Part shown: positions 52,158 to 59,809 of the stretch, piece by piece
How positions within the stretch are numbered: position 1 is the stretch's first letter
How the letters are laid out: each line of letters starts with the position of its first letter
Assembly (NCBI GenBank): GCA_001465025.1
Contig: LNDO01000064.1
Coordinates: 1-64,000 of the forward strand
From: Pseudomonas sp. Ga0074129
Lineage (GTDB): Bacteria; Pseudomonadota; Gammaproteobacteria; Pseudomonadales; Pseudomonadaceae
DNA: 64,000 nt
Reading direction: 5' to 3'
Made by a program: the position numbers and the translations under genes
Notes under the pieces: generated by a model
Databases searched by the model: none
Seen by the model: the letters and a program-made list of their open reading frames with translations, nothing else
What the model was told of the DNA's origin: nothing

Positions 52158-53936
52158 ATGACCCAATACCGCGCACCCCTTCGTGACATGCGTTTCGTCT
52201 TTGACGAGGTGCTCGATGCTTATGCCACCTTGCAGTCGCTGCCTAGTCAGCGCGAGTTCGGAAACGACCTCGGTGGCGCCATTTTGGAAGAGGCAGCCAA
52301 GCTTGCCGAGAACGTTCTGGCTCCGCTGAACGGCTCAGGTGACAAGCAGGGCTGCCATTACGACCCGCAGAACAAAACGGTGAAAACGCCTGACGGTTTC
52401 CGCGAGGCCTACAAGCAGTTTGCTGAAGGCGGCTGGACTGCCCTGGCGTGCAACACCGAGTTTGGCGGCCAAGGCCTGCCTCATGTGCTGAACATGATGG
52501 TTGAAGAGATGGTCTGCTCCGCCAACCTGTCTTTGGGCATGTACCCCGGCCTCACTCACGGTGCCATTAACGCGCTGACTGCTCACGGTGCCCGCGAGTT
52601 GCAAGAACGTTACCTGCCAAAACTGATCAGCGGCGAGTGGACTGGCACCATGTGCTTGACCGAGCCGCAGTGCGGCACCGACTTGGGCTTGATTCGCACC
52701 CGTGCTGTGCCTCAGGCCGACGGTAGCTACGCCATCAGTGGTACCAAAATCTGGATCACCGGCGGTGAGCACGATTTGGTCGACAACATCCTGCACCTGG
52801 TGCTGGCCAAGCTGCCCGATGCTCCGGACAGCGTTAAAGGTATCTCTTTGTTCCTGGTGCCTAAGTTCCTTGAAGATGGCAGCCGTAACCCGGCCTTCTG
52901 TGGCGGTTTGGAACACAAGATGGGTATCAAGGGTTCTGCCACCTGTGTGATGAACTTTGAAGGTGCGCAAGGCTGGTTGATCGGTGAGCCGAACAAAGGC
53001 CTTAAGTGCATGTTCACCATGATGAACTCGGCTCGCTTGATGGTCGGGATGCAAGGCCTGGGTATTGCCGAGAGCGCTTATCAAGTCAGCTTGGGTTTTG
53101 CCAAAGAGCGTCTGCAAAGCCGTTCGATGTCGGGGCCGAAAGCGGCTGACAAGCCAGCTGATCCGATCATCGTGCACCCGGATGTACGTCGCATGTTGCT
53201 TCGTCAGAAGGTCACCATTGAAGGCTGCCGTGCACTGGCCTACTTCACCGGCCTGCATGAAGACGTTGCCCACGATCACGAAGACGCGAGCGTTCGCGAG
53301 CGCGCCGATGATTTGGTCCAACTGCTGACGCCAGTGGTTAAAGCCTTCCTCACAGACGAGGGCTTCAATAGCGCCAACGAAGGCTTGCAGGTGTTGGGTG
53401 GCTCTGGCTTCACCGAAGACTGGGGCATCGAGCAACTGGTGCGTGACTCCCGCATCACGCGTATCTACGAGGGCACCAACGGCATTCAGGCGCTTGACCT
53501 GGTAGGTCGTAAGTTGGCGCTGGGTGGCGGCCGCGCGGTGCGCAACTACTTCGGCTTGATCGAAGGCTGGCTGAAAGACAATGCACACGCCGACCATGTG
53601 GCTGCTGTGGGCGCTGCACTCAAGCAACTGCAGCAAGCCACGATGTGGATTGCTACCGAAGGCATGAAAGACCCCGAGCAGGCCGGTGCGGCAGCAACCC
53701 CTTACCTGCGCCTCTTCGCTCTGACCAGCCTGGCCTGGATGTGGGCACGCATGGCGGCGGTGGCCAAGGCCAAGCTCGCCGAAGGCAGCACCGAAACAGC
53801 TTTCTATGGCGCCAAGCTGAAGTCCGCCGACTTCTACATGGCACGCGTGCTGACCGAAACAGACAGCTTGTTGGCCGAAGTAAAAGCCGGCAAGAGCACT
53901 TTGATGGCCTTTAGCGAAGAGGAATTCGCCGCCTGA
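52158..53936 (+). CDS. Acyl-CoA dehydrogenase
   Basis: A 592-aa acyl-CoA dehydrogenase of the long form (FadE5/DmdC-like), with an N-terminal domain, middle domain with MCLTEPQCGTDLG and IKGSATCVMNFE, and a C-terminal extension of about 130 residues beyond the usual 380-aa enzyme. The FAD-binding and catalytic regions (LQVLGGSGFTEDWGIEQLVRD, IYEGTNGIQALDLVGR) are intact. It oxidises an acyl-CoA thioester, with electrons to ETF. It is preceded by six TGTACA-type elements and lies directly after the LitR-like gene; a strong terminator follows. The chain length of its substrate is unknown. Confidence 0.92.
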   Translation: MTQYRAPLRDMRFVFDEVLDAYATLQSLPSQREFGNDLGGAILEEAAKLAENVLAPLNGSGDKQGCHYDPQNKTVKTPDGFREAYKQFAEGGWTALACNTEFGGQGLPHVLNMMVEEMVCSANLSLGMYPGLTHGAINALTAHGARELQERYLPKLISGEWTGTMCLTEPQCGTDLGLIRTRAVPQADGSYAISGTKIWITGGEHDLVDNILHLVLAKLPDAPDSVKGISLFLVPKFLEDGSRNPAFCGGLEHKMGIKGSATCVMNFEGAQGWLIGEPNKGLKCMFTMMNSARLMVGMQGLGIAESAYQVSLGFAKERLQSRSMSGPKAADKPADPIIVHPDVRRMLLRQKVTIEGCRALAYFTGLHEDVAHDHEDASVRERADDLVQLLTPVVKAFLTDEGFNSANEGLQVLGGSGFTEDWGIEQLVRDSRITRIYEGTNGIQALDLVGRKLALGGGRAVRNYFGLIEGWLKDNAHADHVAAVGAALKQLQQATMWIATEGMKDPEQAGAAATPYLRLFALTSLAWMWARMAAVAKAKLAEGSTETAFYGAKLKSADFYMARVLTETDSLLAEVKAGKSTLMAFSEEEFAA

Positions 53937-53947
53937 TACGACTGCGC

Positions 53948-53991
53948 AATCCGATAGTCATCTACGCCCTTTTCGACTGTCGGATTTTTTT
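53948..53991 (+). terminator. Terminator of the acyl-CoA dehydrogenase gene
   Basis: AATCCGATAGTC (53948-53959) pairs with GACTGTCGGATT (53975-53986) with one mismatch around a 15-nt loop, followed by a T-run. Confidence 0.85.
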
Positions 53992-54023
53992 ATCCCTACT
54001 GCAGGATTTTCCTGCACCTCAGG

Positions 54024-54050
54024 CCCGCGATTATCGCGGGTCTTTTTTTT
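54024..54050 (+). terminator. Second rightward terminator, inside the pilZ 3' end
   Basis: CCCGCGA-TTA-TCGCGGG then TCTTTTTTTT. The T-run and right arm lie within the last codons of the leftward PilZ gene, whose TAA stop is the loop. It gives a tandem stop for rightward transcription. Confidence 0.75.
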
Positions 54051-54645
54051 GCAGCTGAATCGGCTCTGCATTCAAGTGTTGTTCGCAGCGATGTCGCTGA
54101 TAAATAAAACGGCGGAGTTGTTCATCATTGTGGGCATCGATTGCATGGAGTTGGTAAGCCAGCAGGCCGCCTTCGGTTGGGCGAACGAACTCAGCGATGA
54201 TCTCAATAGTGTGACCGTCCTCCATCGGCAGGCGCAGTTGCAAGCGTTCGGCTGGTGCGTGGCTGGTGCCTTGTTCAATCAGCGCGCCGCTTAACGAAAG
54301 TTGATGAATCCACAAACCGCTGGGCTCTCCGCTTGGGGTTTGCAGTGCAATAGGCTGCGGCAGCGGTGAGCGCCAGGCACGATTAATGTCGCCTTCATCG
54401 ACTATTTTCGGGGCGCTCAGCTGCAAGCGATCGTCGTTCAGGCGCACATCAAAGGTCAGCAACTGGTTGGCGACGTGTGCGCTCAGGCTCAGTTGCTCGG
54501 TGGCGGCATACTGCGCGAGAAACTCGTTGAGCGACTCAAGCAGGTCTGGCTGTACCTGCACAGTGGTGTCAGGTGGGCTTGAGGTTTGCTGCAACTGACG
54601 GATAAAGGCCAGTTCAGCCTGCGTCAGCAGGGCAGGGGCATTCAT
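54031..54645 (-). CDS. PilZ-domain-like protein
   Basis: A 204-aa cytoplasmic protein. An N-terminal helical part (to about 75) precedes a PilZ-like beta-barrel. The c-di-GMP motif D/NxSxxG appears as Q115-L-S117-L-S-G120, with Gln for Asp, and the RxxxR motif is only RAWR at 89-92, so c-di-GMP binding is doubtful. It is 51 nt downstream of the LOV gene and probably cotranscribed. It could relay light input or be a degenerate c-di-GMP sensor. Confidence 0.75.
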   Translation of the reverse strand: MNAPALLTQAELAFIRQLQQTSSPPDTTVQVQPDLLESLNEFLAQYAATEQLSLSAHVANQLLTFDVRLNDDRLQLSAPKIVDEGDINRAWRSPLPQPIALQTPSGEPSGLWIHQLSLSGALIEQGTSHAPAERLQLRLPMEDGHTIEIIAEFVRPTEGGLLAYQLHAIDAHNDEQLRRFIYQRHRCEQHLNAEPIQLQKKDPR

Positions 54646-54696
54646 GGGCGCGGTCTATATCGAGCGTTGGAACAGTTGTGACCGCGCGCGTGCTGT

Positions 54697-55158
54697 TTAG
54701 TTACGGCCTGTCGTCGCCCGCAGATTTTCCAGTTCGGCTTTAAGTACGGCCAATTCAGCTTCCAGCTCTTTGACGCGCTCTTCGGCCAGCACTTGTTCGG
54801 TGACGTTTTTCTGAATGCCGATGTAGTAGGTCAGCTGATCGGCATCGTTGACCACCGGCGTAATCGACAGCTCGTTCCAGAACGGGCTGCCGTCTTTGCG
54901 GTAGTTACGAATGATCTGTCGGCAGGGGCGGTGCTGCTTGACGGCCTCGCGGATGGCATCCAGACCGGCTTGGTTGCGGTCGCCCGCCTGCAAAAAACGG
55001 CAGTCCTGATACAGGATGTCTTCGCTGGCATAGCCGGTGAGCTTTTCAAAAGCCGGGTTGGCATAGATCAGGATGTTGTCATCACCTTCTTGTTCGGCAA
55101 CCACGATGCCGTCGTTGGAGGCGTTGATCACCAGTTGCAACAGTTTGGCGTTGATCAT
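54697..55158 (-). CDS. Short LOV blue-light photoreceptor
   Basis: A 153-aa single LOV domain with a C-terminal coiled coil and no effector. The FMN-adduct cysteine is Cys53 in QDCRFLQAGDRNQ, and other LOV signatures (NDGIVVAEQ, NYRKDGSPFWNELSITPV, YYIGIQKNVT) are all present. It is closely similar, from memory, to PpSB1-LOV of P. putida, whose adduct Cys is also number 53. Blue light should form a flavin-cysteinyl adduct and alter the dimer. In P. putida such proteins are required for light induction through PplR. It lies two genes from a PplR-like MerR gene. Confidence 0.93.
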   Translation of the reverse strand: MINAKLLQLVINASNDGIVVAEQEGDDNILIYANPAFEKLTGYASEDILYQDCRFLQAGDRNQAGLDAIREAVKQHRPCRQIIRNYRKDGSPFWNELSITPVVNDADQLTYYIGIQKNVTEQVLAEERVKELEAELAVLKAELENLRATTGRN

Positions 55159-55270
55159 GAGGCGAGTTCCCAGTCTATGTCCGCTGCATTCTAAAACATC
55201 CGGGCGGGCTGTCTACTTGCGGCATAATGCCGTGATTATCGACTTGGTTCTGTATGTTTCGGAGTTTTGC

Positions 55271-55723
55271 ATGAAGATCGCCCTCTTTTCCGGCTCGGTT
55301 TACGGCACCGCCGAGGAAGTTGCCCGTCACGCTGAGCGCGTGCTGAAAGCCGCTGGCTTTGACGCCTGGCACAACCCGCGGGCAACGCTGGCCGACGTGC
55401 AGGCCTTTGCCCCAGAGGCTTTTTTGACCGTGACCTCAACCACCGGTATGGGCGAATTGCCAGATAACCTGCAGCCGCTGTATTACGCCATCCGTGATCA
55501 TTTGCCCGCCTGGAGCGGCCTGCCGGGCGCGGTGATCGCCCTGGGTGATTCCAGCTATGGCGACACGTTTTGCGGCGGTGGTGAGTTGGTTCGTGAGTTG
55601 TATGCCGAACTGGGCCTGCGTGAAGTGCAGCCCATGCTGCGTTTGGACAGCAGCGAAAGCGTCACACCCGAGACCGATGCCGAGCCTTGGTTGGCCGACT
55701 TTATAGCGGCGTTAAAAAACTGA
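55271..55723 (+). CDS. Flavodoxin (MioC-like)
   Basis: A 150-aa flavodoxin-fold FMN protein. The phosphate loop is SGSVYGTAEEVA, and the isoalloxazine contacts are STTGMGELPDN and LGDSSYGDTFCGGG. It carries single electrons between reductases and acceptors. The GGAG site sets the ATG at 55271. Its stop overlaps the cupin start (TGATG), giving a coupled pair. The closest resemblance, from memory, is the MioC-type flavodoxin of P. aeruginosa PA3435. Confidence 0.92.
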   Translation: MKIALFSGSVYGTAEEVARHAERVLKAAGFDAWHNPRATLADVQAFAPEAFLTVTSTTGMGELPDNLQPLYYAIRDHLPAWSGLPGAVIALGDSSYGDTFCGGGELVRELYAELGLREVQPMLRLDSSESVTPETDAEPWLADFIAALKN

Positions 55724-56190
55724 TGCACCCGCGCGCGCAGGCGTTGATCGAAGCGCTGAACTTGCAGGCGCATCCAGAGGGCGGCTATTACCGCCGCCTG
55801 TTTGAGTCGCCGCAGACAGCGCCTGATGGCAGGTTGTGCAGCACCTCGATTGTGTTTCTGCTCCCCGCCGGTGCCGTCAGCCGTTGGCACCGGGTGGATG
55901 CCGATGAACTGTGGCACTTCTATGAAGGCGCACCGCTTGAGTTGCTGATTGCCGAACAGCCGGATCAACCCGTTCGGCATGAGCGACTTGGCCCTGTGGC
56001 GGCGGAGCAAATGCCGCAGCGTGCGGTGGTGGCGCACGCCTGGCAGGCGGCGCGCAGTTTGGGCGATTTCACCTTGGTTGGCTGCACAGTCGCTCCGGGG
56101 TTTGATTTTGCCGGGTTCAGCCTGCTGCGAGATGAGCCACTGGCGCAGCATGAATGGCCGCTTTTGCGCGGCTACCCCGAACTGCTGTGA
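55723..56190 (+). CDS. Cupin superfamily protein (DUF985 type)
   Basis: A 155-aa cupin of the DUF985/cupin_5 family: IEALNLQAHPEGGYYRRLFE, WHRVDADELWHFYEGAPLE and CTVAPGFDFAGFSLL. Histidine and glutamate residues in the RWHRVDADELWHFYEG segment are placed like a cupin metal site. Function unknown; some relatives are sugar epimerase-like. Start ATG overlaps the flavodoxin stop by one base. Confidence 0.88.
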   Translation: MHPRAQALIEALNLQAHPEGGYYRRLFESPQTAPDGRLCSTSIVFLLPAGAVSRWHRVDADELWHFYEGAPLELLIAEQPDQPVRHERLGPVAAEQMPQRAVVAHAWQAARSLGDFTLVGCTVAPGFDFAGFSLLRDEPLAQHEWPLLRGYPELL

Positions 56191-56290
56191 CCCCTAAGGC
56201 CACCATGCTGGCCGCCAGAGCAACTTCGTTTTAGTTGCAGACTGGCTAGACTCCTCGGCATTCATAACAACAAATGCTGAGGGATCAACC

Positions 56291-57073
56291 ATGACTGCCG
56301 CCCACGCTCTGCCTGTTGCCAACCTCAAAGACCAAGTGTCTGCCGCCGAATGGCAAACCCGCGTTGACCTCGCTGCCTGTTACCGCCTGATCGCCCTGTA
56401 TGGCTGGGATGACCTGATCTTCACCCATATTTCCGCCAAGATCCCCGGCAGCGAAGATTTCCTGATCAACCCCTACGGCCTGATGTTCCACGAAATCACC
56501 GCCTCCAGCCTGGTGAAGATCGATTTGGCCGGCAACAAGCTGATGGACAGCCCCTTCGACATCAACCCGGCGGGTTACACCATCCACAGTGCCGTGCACG
56601 AGGTGCGTCACGATGTCGGCTGTGTGTTGCACATTCATACCCCGCAAGGCATTGCCGTTTCGGCGCAGAAACAGGGCTTGCTGCCGTTGTCGCAACAGTC
56701 GTTGTTTGTGCTCGCCAGCCTGGCTTACCACGGTTATGAAGGGGTGGCGCTGAACCACGATGAAAAGGCGCGCTTGCAGGCGGATCTGGGCGACAAGAAT
56801 TTTATGATCCTGCCCAACCATGGCCTGCTGACCGCTTTTGGCAGCATCGCCGATGCCTTCCTCGGCATGTTCACCCTGCAGCGTGCCTGCGAAATTCAGG
56901 TGATGGCGCAGAGCGGTGGGGCGGAGCTGATCCATATCCCGCAAGCGATTCTCGACGGCGCACGGGCGATGATGGCTGGGGTGATGAAAAGCCCACAGGG
57001 CATGGGCGGCGCTCTGCCGTGGCCGGCCCTGCTGCGTAAACTCGATCAGCAGATGCCGGGTTACGCCGCATGA
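56291..57073 (+). CDS. Class II aldolase/adducin family protein
   Basis: A 260-aa zinc-dependent class II aldolase-like protein: HISAKIPGSEDFLINPYGL, AVHEVRHDVGCVLHIHTPQG (two His of the metal site) and ILPNHGLLTAFGS. Family members act on sugar phosphates; homologues in this gene group are without assigned substrate. It overlaps the alpha/beta hydrolase by 4 nt (ATGA) and begins a four-gene order conserved in P. aeruginosa. Confidence 0.92.
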   Translation: MTAAHALPVANLKDQVSAAEWQTRVDLAACYRLIALYGWDDLIFTHISAKIPGSEDFLINPYGLMFHEITASSLVKIDLAGNKLMDSPFDINPAGYTIHSAVHEVRHDVGCVLHIHTPQGIAVSAQKQGLLPLSQQSLFVLASLAYHGYEGVALNHDEKARLQADLGDKNFMILPNHGLLTAFGSIADAFLGMFTLQRACEIQVMAQSGGAELIHIPQAILDGARAMMAGVMKSPQGMGGALPWPALLRKLDQQMPGYAA

Positions 57074-57975
57074 GTACGCTGCCCGGTATTGCCCTGGCGC
57101 AGTGGCGTGCGGCGGGTTTGGATTTCAGCTTTAACGGCCATGCCATTCGTTACTGGACAGCCGGGCAGGGTGAACCGCTGTTGCTGATTCACGGTTTTCC
57201 GACCGCCAGTTGGGATTGGCATTACCTGTGGGCGGCGCTGGCCGAAAAGTACCAGGTGATTGCCTGTGACATGCTCGGCTTCGGCGATTCGGCCAAGCCT
57301 CGCGGGCATGCCTACAGCCTTCTGGAACAGGCTGATCTGCAGCAGGCATTGCTGGCGCATCTGGGTGTCAGCAAACCGGTGCATGTGTTGGCCCATGACT
57401 ATGGCGACAGCGTGGCGCAAGAGTTGCTGGCGCGTCATCAAGCAGGCCGCGCACAACTGGCGAGCTGTGTGTTCCTCAATGGCGGCTTGTTTCCAGAAAC
57501 CCACCACCCGGTCTTGGTGCAAAAACTATTGCTCAGCCCCATTGGCCCGCTGATCGGTCGGTTGTTCAGCCGCAAAAAGCTGGCGCAAAGCTTTGCCAAG
57601 GTGTTCGGCCCGCAGACCCAGCCCAGTGCCCGTGAACTGGATGATTTCTGGAGCCTGATTGCCGCCAATGATGGCCCGGCGGTGATGCACCGGTTGATCC
57701 GTTACATGCCGGAGCGCCGTGTGCAGCGTGATCGCTGGGTGGCCGCCATGCAGGCGACCCGCGTGCCGATGCGGGTGATTGATGGCGCTGTGGACCCCAT
57801 CTCCGGTGCGCACATGGTGGCGCGCTACCGTGAGCTGATCAGCAACGCCGATACCGTGCTGCTCGAGGGCATTGGTCATTACCCACAAACCGAAGCCCCT
57901 GAACAGGTGCTTGAGCATTACCTGCAATTTCGTCAACGTTTGGAGTCTGCTGCATGCAACGACGCACTGTTTTAA
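57070..57975 (+). CDS. Alpha/beta hydrolase (epoxide/haloalkane hydrolase-like)
   Basis: A 301-aa cytoplasmic alpha/beta hydrolase. The oxyanion motif is LIHGFPTASWDWHYLW and the nucleophile elbow reads LAHDYGDSVAQ, with Asp as the nucleophile, which points to epoxide hydrolase or haloalkane dehalogenase-type chemistry rather than esterase. A late catalytic His is in GIGHYPQTEAPEQV. It overlaps both neighbours, so is part of one operon. Substrate unknown. Confidence 0.9.
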   Translation: MSTLPGIALAQWRAAGLDFSFNGHAIRYWTAGQGEPLLLIHGFPTASWDWHYLWAALAEKYQVIACDMLGFGDSAKPRGHAYSLLEQADLQQALLAHLGVSKPVHVLAHDYGDSVAQELLARHQAGRAQLASCVFLNGGLFPETHHPVLVQKLLLSPIGPLIGRLFSRKKLAQSFAKVFGPQTQPSARELDDFWSLIAANDGPAVMHRLIRYMPERRVQRDRWVAAMQATRVPMRVIDGAVDPISGAHMVARYRELISNADTVLLEGIGHYPQTEAPEQVLEHYLQFRQRLESAACNDALF

Positions 57976-58490
57976 AAGGCGCGGCCCTGGGCGGCGTGGC
58001 CCTAGTGGGGGCTGGTTTTTGGGCGCTGCCCGTTGCCGACGCGCCTGCGGCTGTGACGCTGGAAGGCGCGCAGCAGGTGCTGGCCGGTTTGGTGGATAAG
58101 CCCTTGCTGAGCCTCAAGGGCTGGAGCCCCACTGAGGTGTTCAACCACTGCGCGCAGAGTATTGAGTACTCCATCAGCGGTTATCCCGAACTCAAACCCC
58201 AGTGGTTTCGCAGCAGCGTCGGGCCGCTGGCTTTTAGTGTATTTGCCGCGCGCGGAGCGATGCGTCATCCGCTGGATGAGGTCATTCCCGGTGCTGCCGC
58301 ACTTAATTCGCCGGCCACGCTGGCCCAGGCGCTGCAACGTTTACAGCAGGCCTTCAGCGATTTCGCGGCGTACCAAGGCGAGCTGCAACCTCATTTCGCC
58401 TACGGCGCGCTCAGCCATGCCGACTACGCGCAAGCGCATGTGTTGCACCTGTACAACCACATGAGCCTGATCCGTACCGCCACTGCGTGA
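57954..58490 (+). CDS. DUF1569 protein with Tat-like signal
   Basis: A 178-aa exported protein. The N-terminus QRRTVLKGAALGGVALVGAG has the RR-x-x-L-K pattern and hydrophobic run of a Tat signal. The rest resembles DUF1569, a DinB-like four-helix bundle, with a conserved KGWSPTEVFNHCAQS and a late SHADYAQAHVLHLYNHMSLI that may bind metal through its histidines. It overlaps the hydrolase gene by 22 nt. Confidence 0.82.
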   Translation: MQRRTVLKGAALGGVALVGAGFWALPVADAPAAVTLEGAQQVLAGLVDKPLLSLKGWSPTEVFNHCAQSIEYSISGYPELKPQWFRSSVGPLAFSVFAARGAMRHPLDEVIPGAAALNSPATLAQALQRLQQAFSDFAAYQGELQPHFAYGALSHADYAQAHVLHLYNHMSLIRTATA

Positions 58491-58510
58491 AACAGAAGAC
58501 CCATAGCATT

Positions 58511-58579
58511 CGCCGCTAAAGCGCCTCCCACCGCTGATTTCAACTGACGCTAGGTGTGGGAGGGGCTTTAGCCGCGACG
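58511..58579. repeat. REP doublet (REPIN-like)
   Basis: CGCCGCTAAAGCGCCTCCCAC at 58511-58531 (21 nt) and an inverted partner at 58554-58579 containing GTGGGAGGGGCTTTAGCC. Together they can form a hairpin between the DUF1569 and SDR genes. Confidence 0.65.
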
Positions 58580-58719
58580 AACGGGCACCTTTAATGCGCT
58601 TGCCTTACCTGACTATCCCGCTGCTTTATCGCGCACCATTCAGCGTGACTTGTATCTATTGTGACCCGAGCACGTCTGCTGGACACTCAGGACATTGTTA
58701 ATCTGCCGAGGAATGCTGC

Positions 58720-59631
58720 ATGAGCGACGCCATCCGTTTTCAAGATCAGGTTGTAATCGTTACCGGTGCTGGCGGTGGTTTGGGTCGTGCCCATGCGCTG
58801 CTGTTTGCCAAACACGGTGCCAAAGTGGTGGTTAACGATCTGGGCGGCAGCACCCACGGTGAAGGCGCCAATGCATCGGCCGCCGATAAGGTGGTTGAAG
58901 AAATTCGCGCCGCAGGCGGCACCGCAGTGGCCAACCACGACTCGGTGACCGATGGCGAAAAAATCGTGCAGTGCGCTTTGGACAACTTTGGCCGCATCGA
59001 CGTGGTGGTCAACAACGCCGGCATTCTGCGCGACAAGACCTTCCACAAGATGGAAGACGCTGATTGGGAGCTGGTTTACAAGGTCCACGTTGAGGGTGCC
59101 TACAAAGTCACCCGCGCCGCTTGGCCGCACATGCGCGAGCAAGGCTATGGCCGGGTGATTTTCACCTCATCCACCTCTGGCATCTACGGCAACTTCGGTC
59201 AGTCTAACTACGGCATGGCCAAACTGGGCTTGTACGGCCTGACCCGCACCCTGGCCATCGAAGGTCGTAAGAACAACATTTTCGTCAACGCCATCGCCCC
59301 TACGGGCGGCACGCGCATGACCGAAGGTCTGATCCCGCCGCAGGTGTTCGAGCAACTCAAGCCTGAACTGGTCAGCCCGCTGGTGGTGTACCTGGCAAGC
59401 AATGCCTGCGAAGAAACCTCAGGCCTGTTTGAAGTCGGCGGCGGCTGGATGGGTAAAGTCCGCTGGGAACGCAGCTTGGGTGCCGGTTTTGACCCGCGCG
59501 AAGGTTTCAGCCCGGAAGATGTAGCGGCCAATTTTGCGCAGATTTGCGACTTCGACGGCGCTGCTCACCCGAAGGACAACATCGAAGCCATGAAAGAAAT
59601 GATGGCAAATCTGCAAAAGTTCGTGGTTTGA
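58720..59631 (+). CDS. SDR family 3-hydroxyacyl-CoA dehydrogenase-like
   Basis: A 303-aa short-chain dehydrogenase of the MFE-2/17beta-HSD4 type. The cofactor motif is TGAGGGLGRAHALLFAKHG, followed by NNAGILRDKTFHKM, and the active site YGMAKLGLYGLTR with Ser in FTSSTSGIYG. These act on (3R)-hydroxyacyl-CoA esters with NAD. From memory, P. aeruginosa PA3427 is the equivalent. A short hairpin follows its stop. Confidence 0.92.
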   Translation: MSDAIRFQDQVVIVTGAGGGLGRAHALLFAKHGAKVVVNDLGGSTHGEGANASAADKVVEEIRAAGGTAVANHDSVTDGEKIVQCALDNFGRIDVVVNNAGILRDKTFHKMEDADWELVYKVHVEGAYKVTRAAWPHMREQGYGRVIFTSSTSGIYGNFGQSNYGMAKLGLYGLTRTLAIEGRKNNIFVNAIAPTGGTRMTEGLIPPQVFEQLKPELVSPLVVYLASNACEETSGLFEVGGGWMGKVRWERSLGAGFDPREGFSPEDVAANFAQICDFDGAAHPKDNIEAMKEMMANLQKFVV

Positions 59632-59657
59632 GCCTTTGCTGAGTTGAGCTGAATCTG

Positions 59658-59676
59658 GGCCGCTCTTGTAGCGGCC
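59658..59676 (+). terminator. Hairpin after the SDR gene
   Basis: GGCCGCT (59658-59664) and AGCGGCC (59670-59676) form a perfect 7-bp stem, 27 nt after the stop. No T-run follows, so it is a weak candidate. Confidence 0.35.
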
Positions 59677-59679
59677 TCG

Positions 59680-59771
59680 GATTGCATCCGGGCTACTGCG
59701 CCCACGTCCCCGTAAACGTCGCGCAGCCCGTAGTCTCGTAGCCTGGATAGCGAAGCGTAATCCGGGGCGCT
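59680..59771. repeat. REP-like palindromic sequence
   Basis: GGATTGCATCCGGGCTAC at 59679-59696 and GTAGCCTGGAT...TAATCCGGGGC at about 59738-59768. It matches a common Pseudomonas extragenic pattern and sits between convergent genes. Confidence 0.45.
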
Positions 59772-59809
59772 GTCCGCACACTCTAATTAAGCACGTTAAA
59801 CGCCAACCC

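Noticed and set aside
52335-53636. Long leftward open frame opposite the acyl-CoA dehydrogenase
   Set aside because: Shadow of a clear enzyme gene; no homology pattern or start signal.
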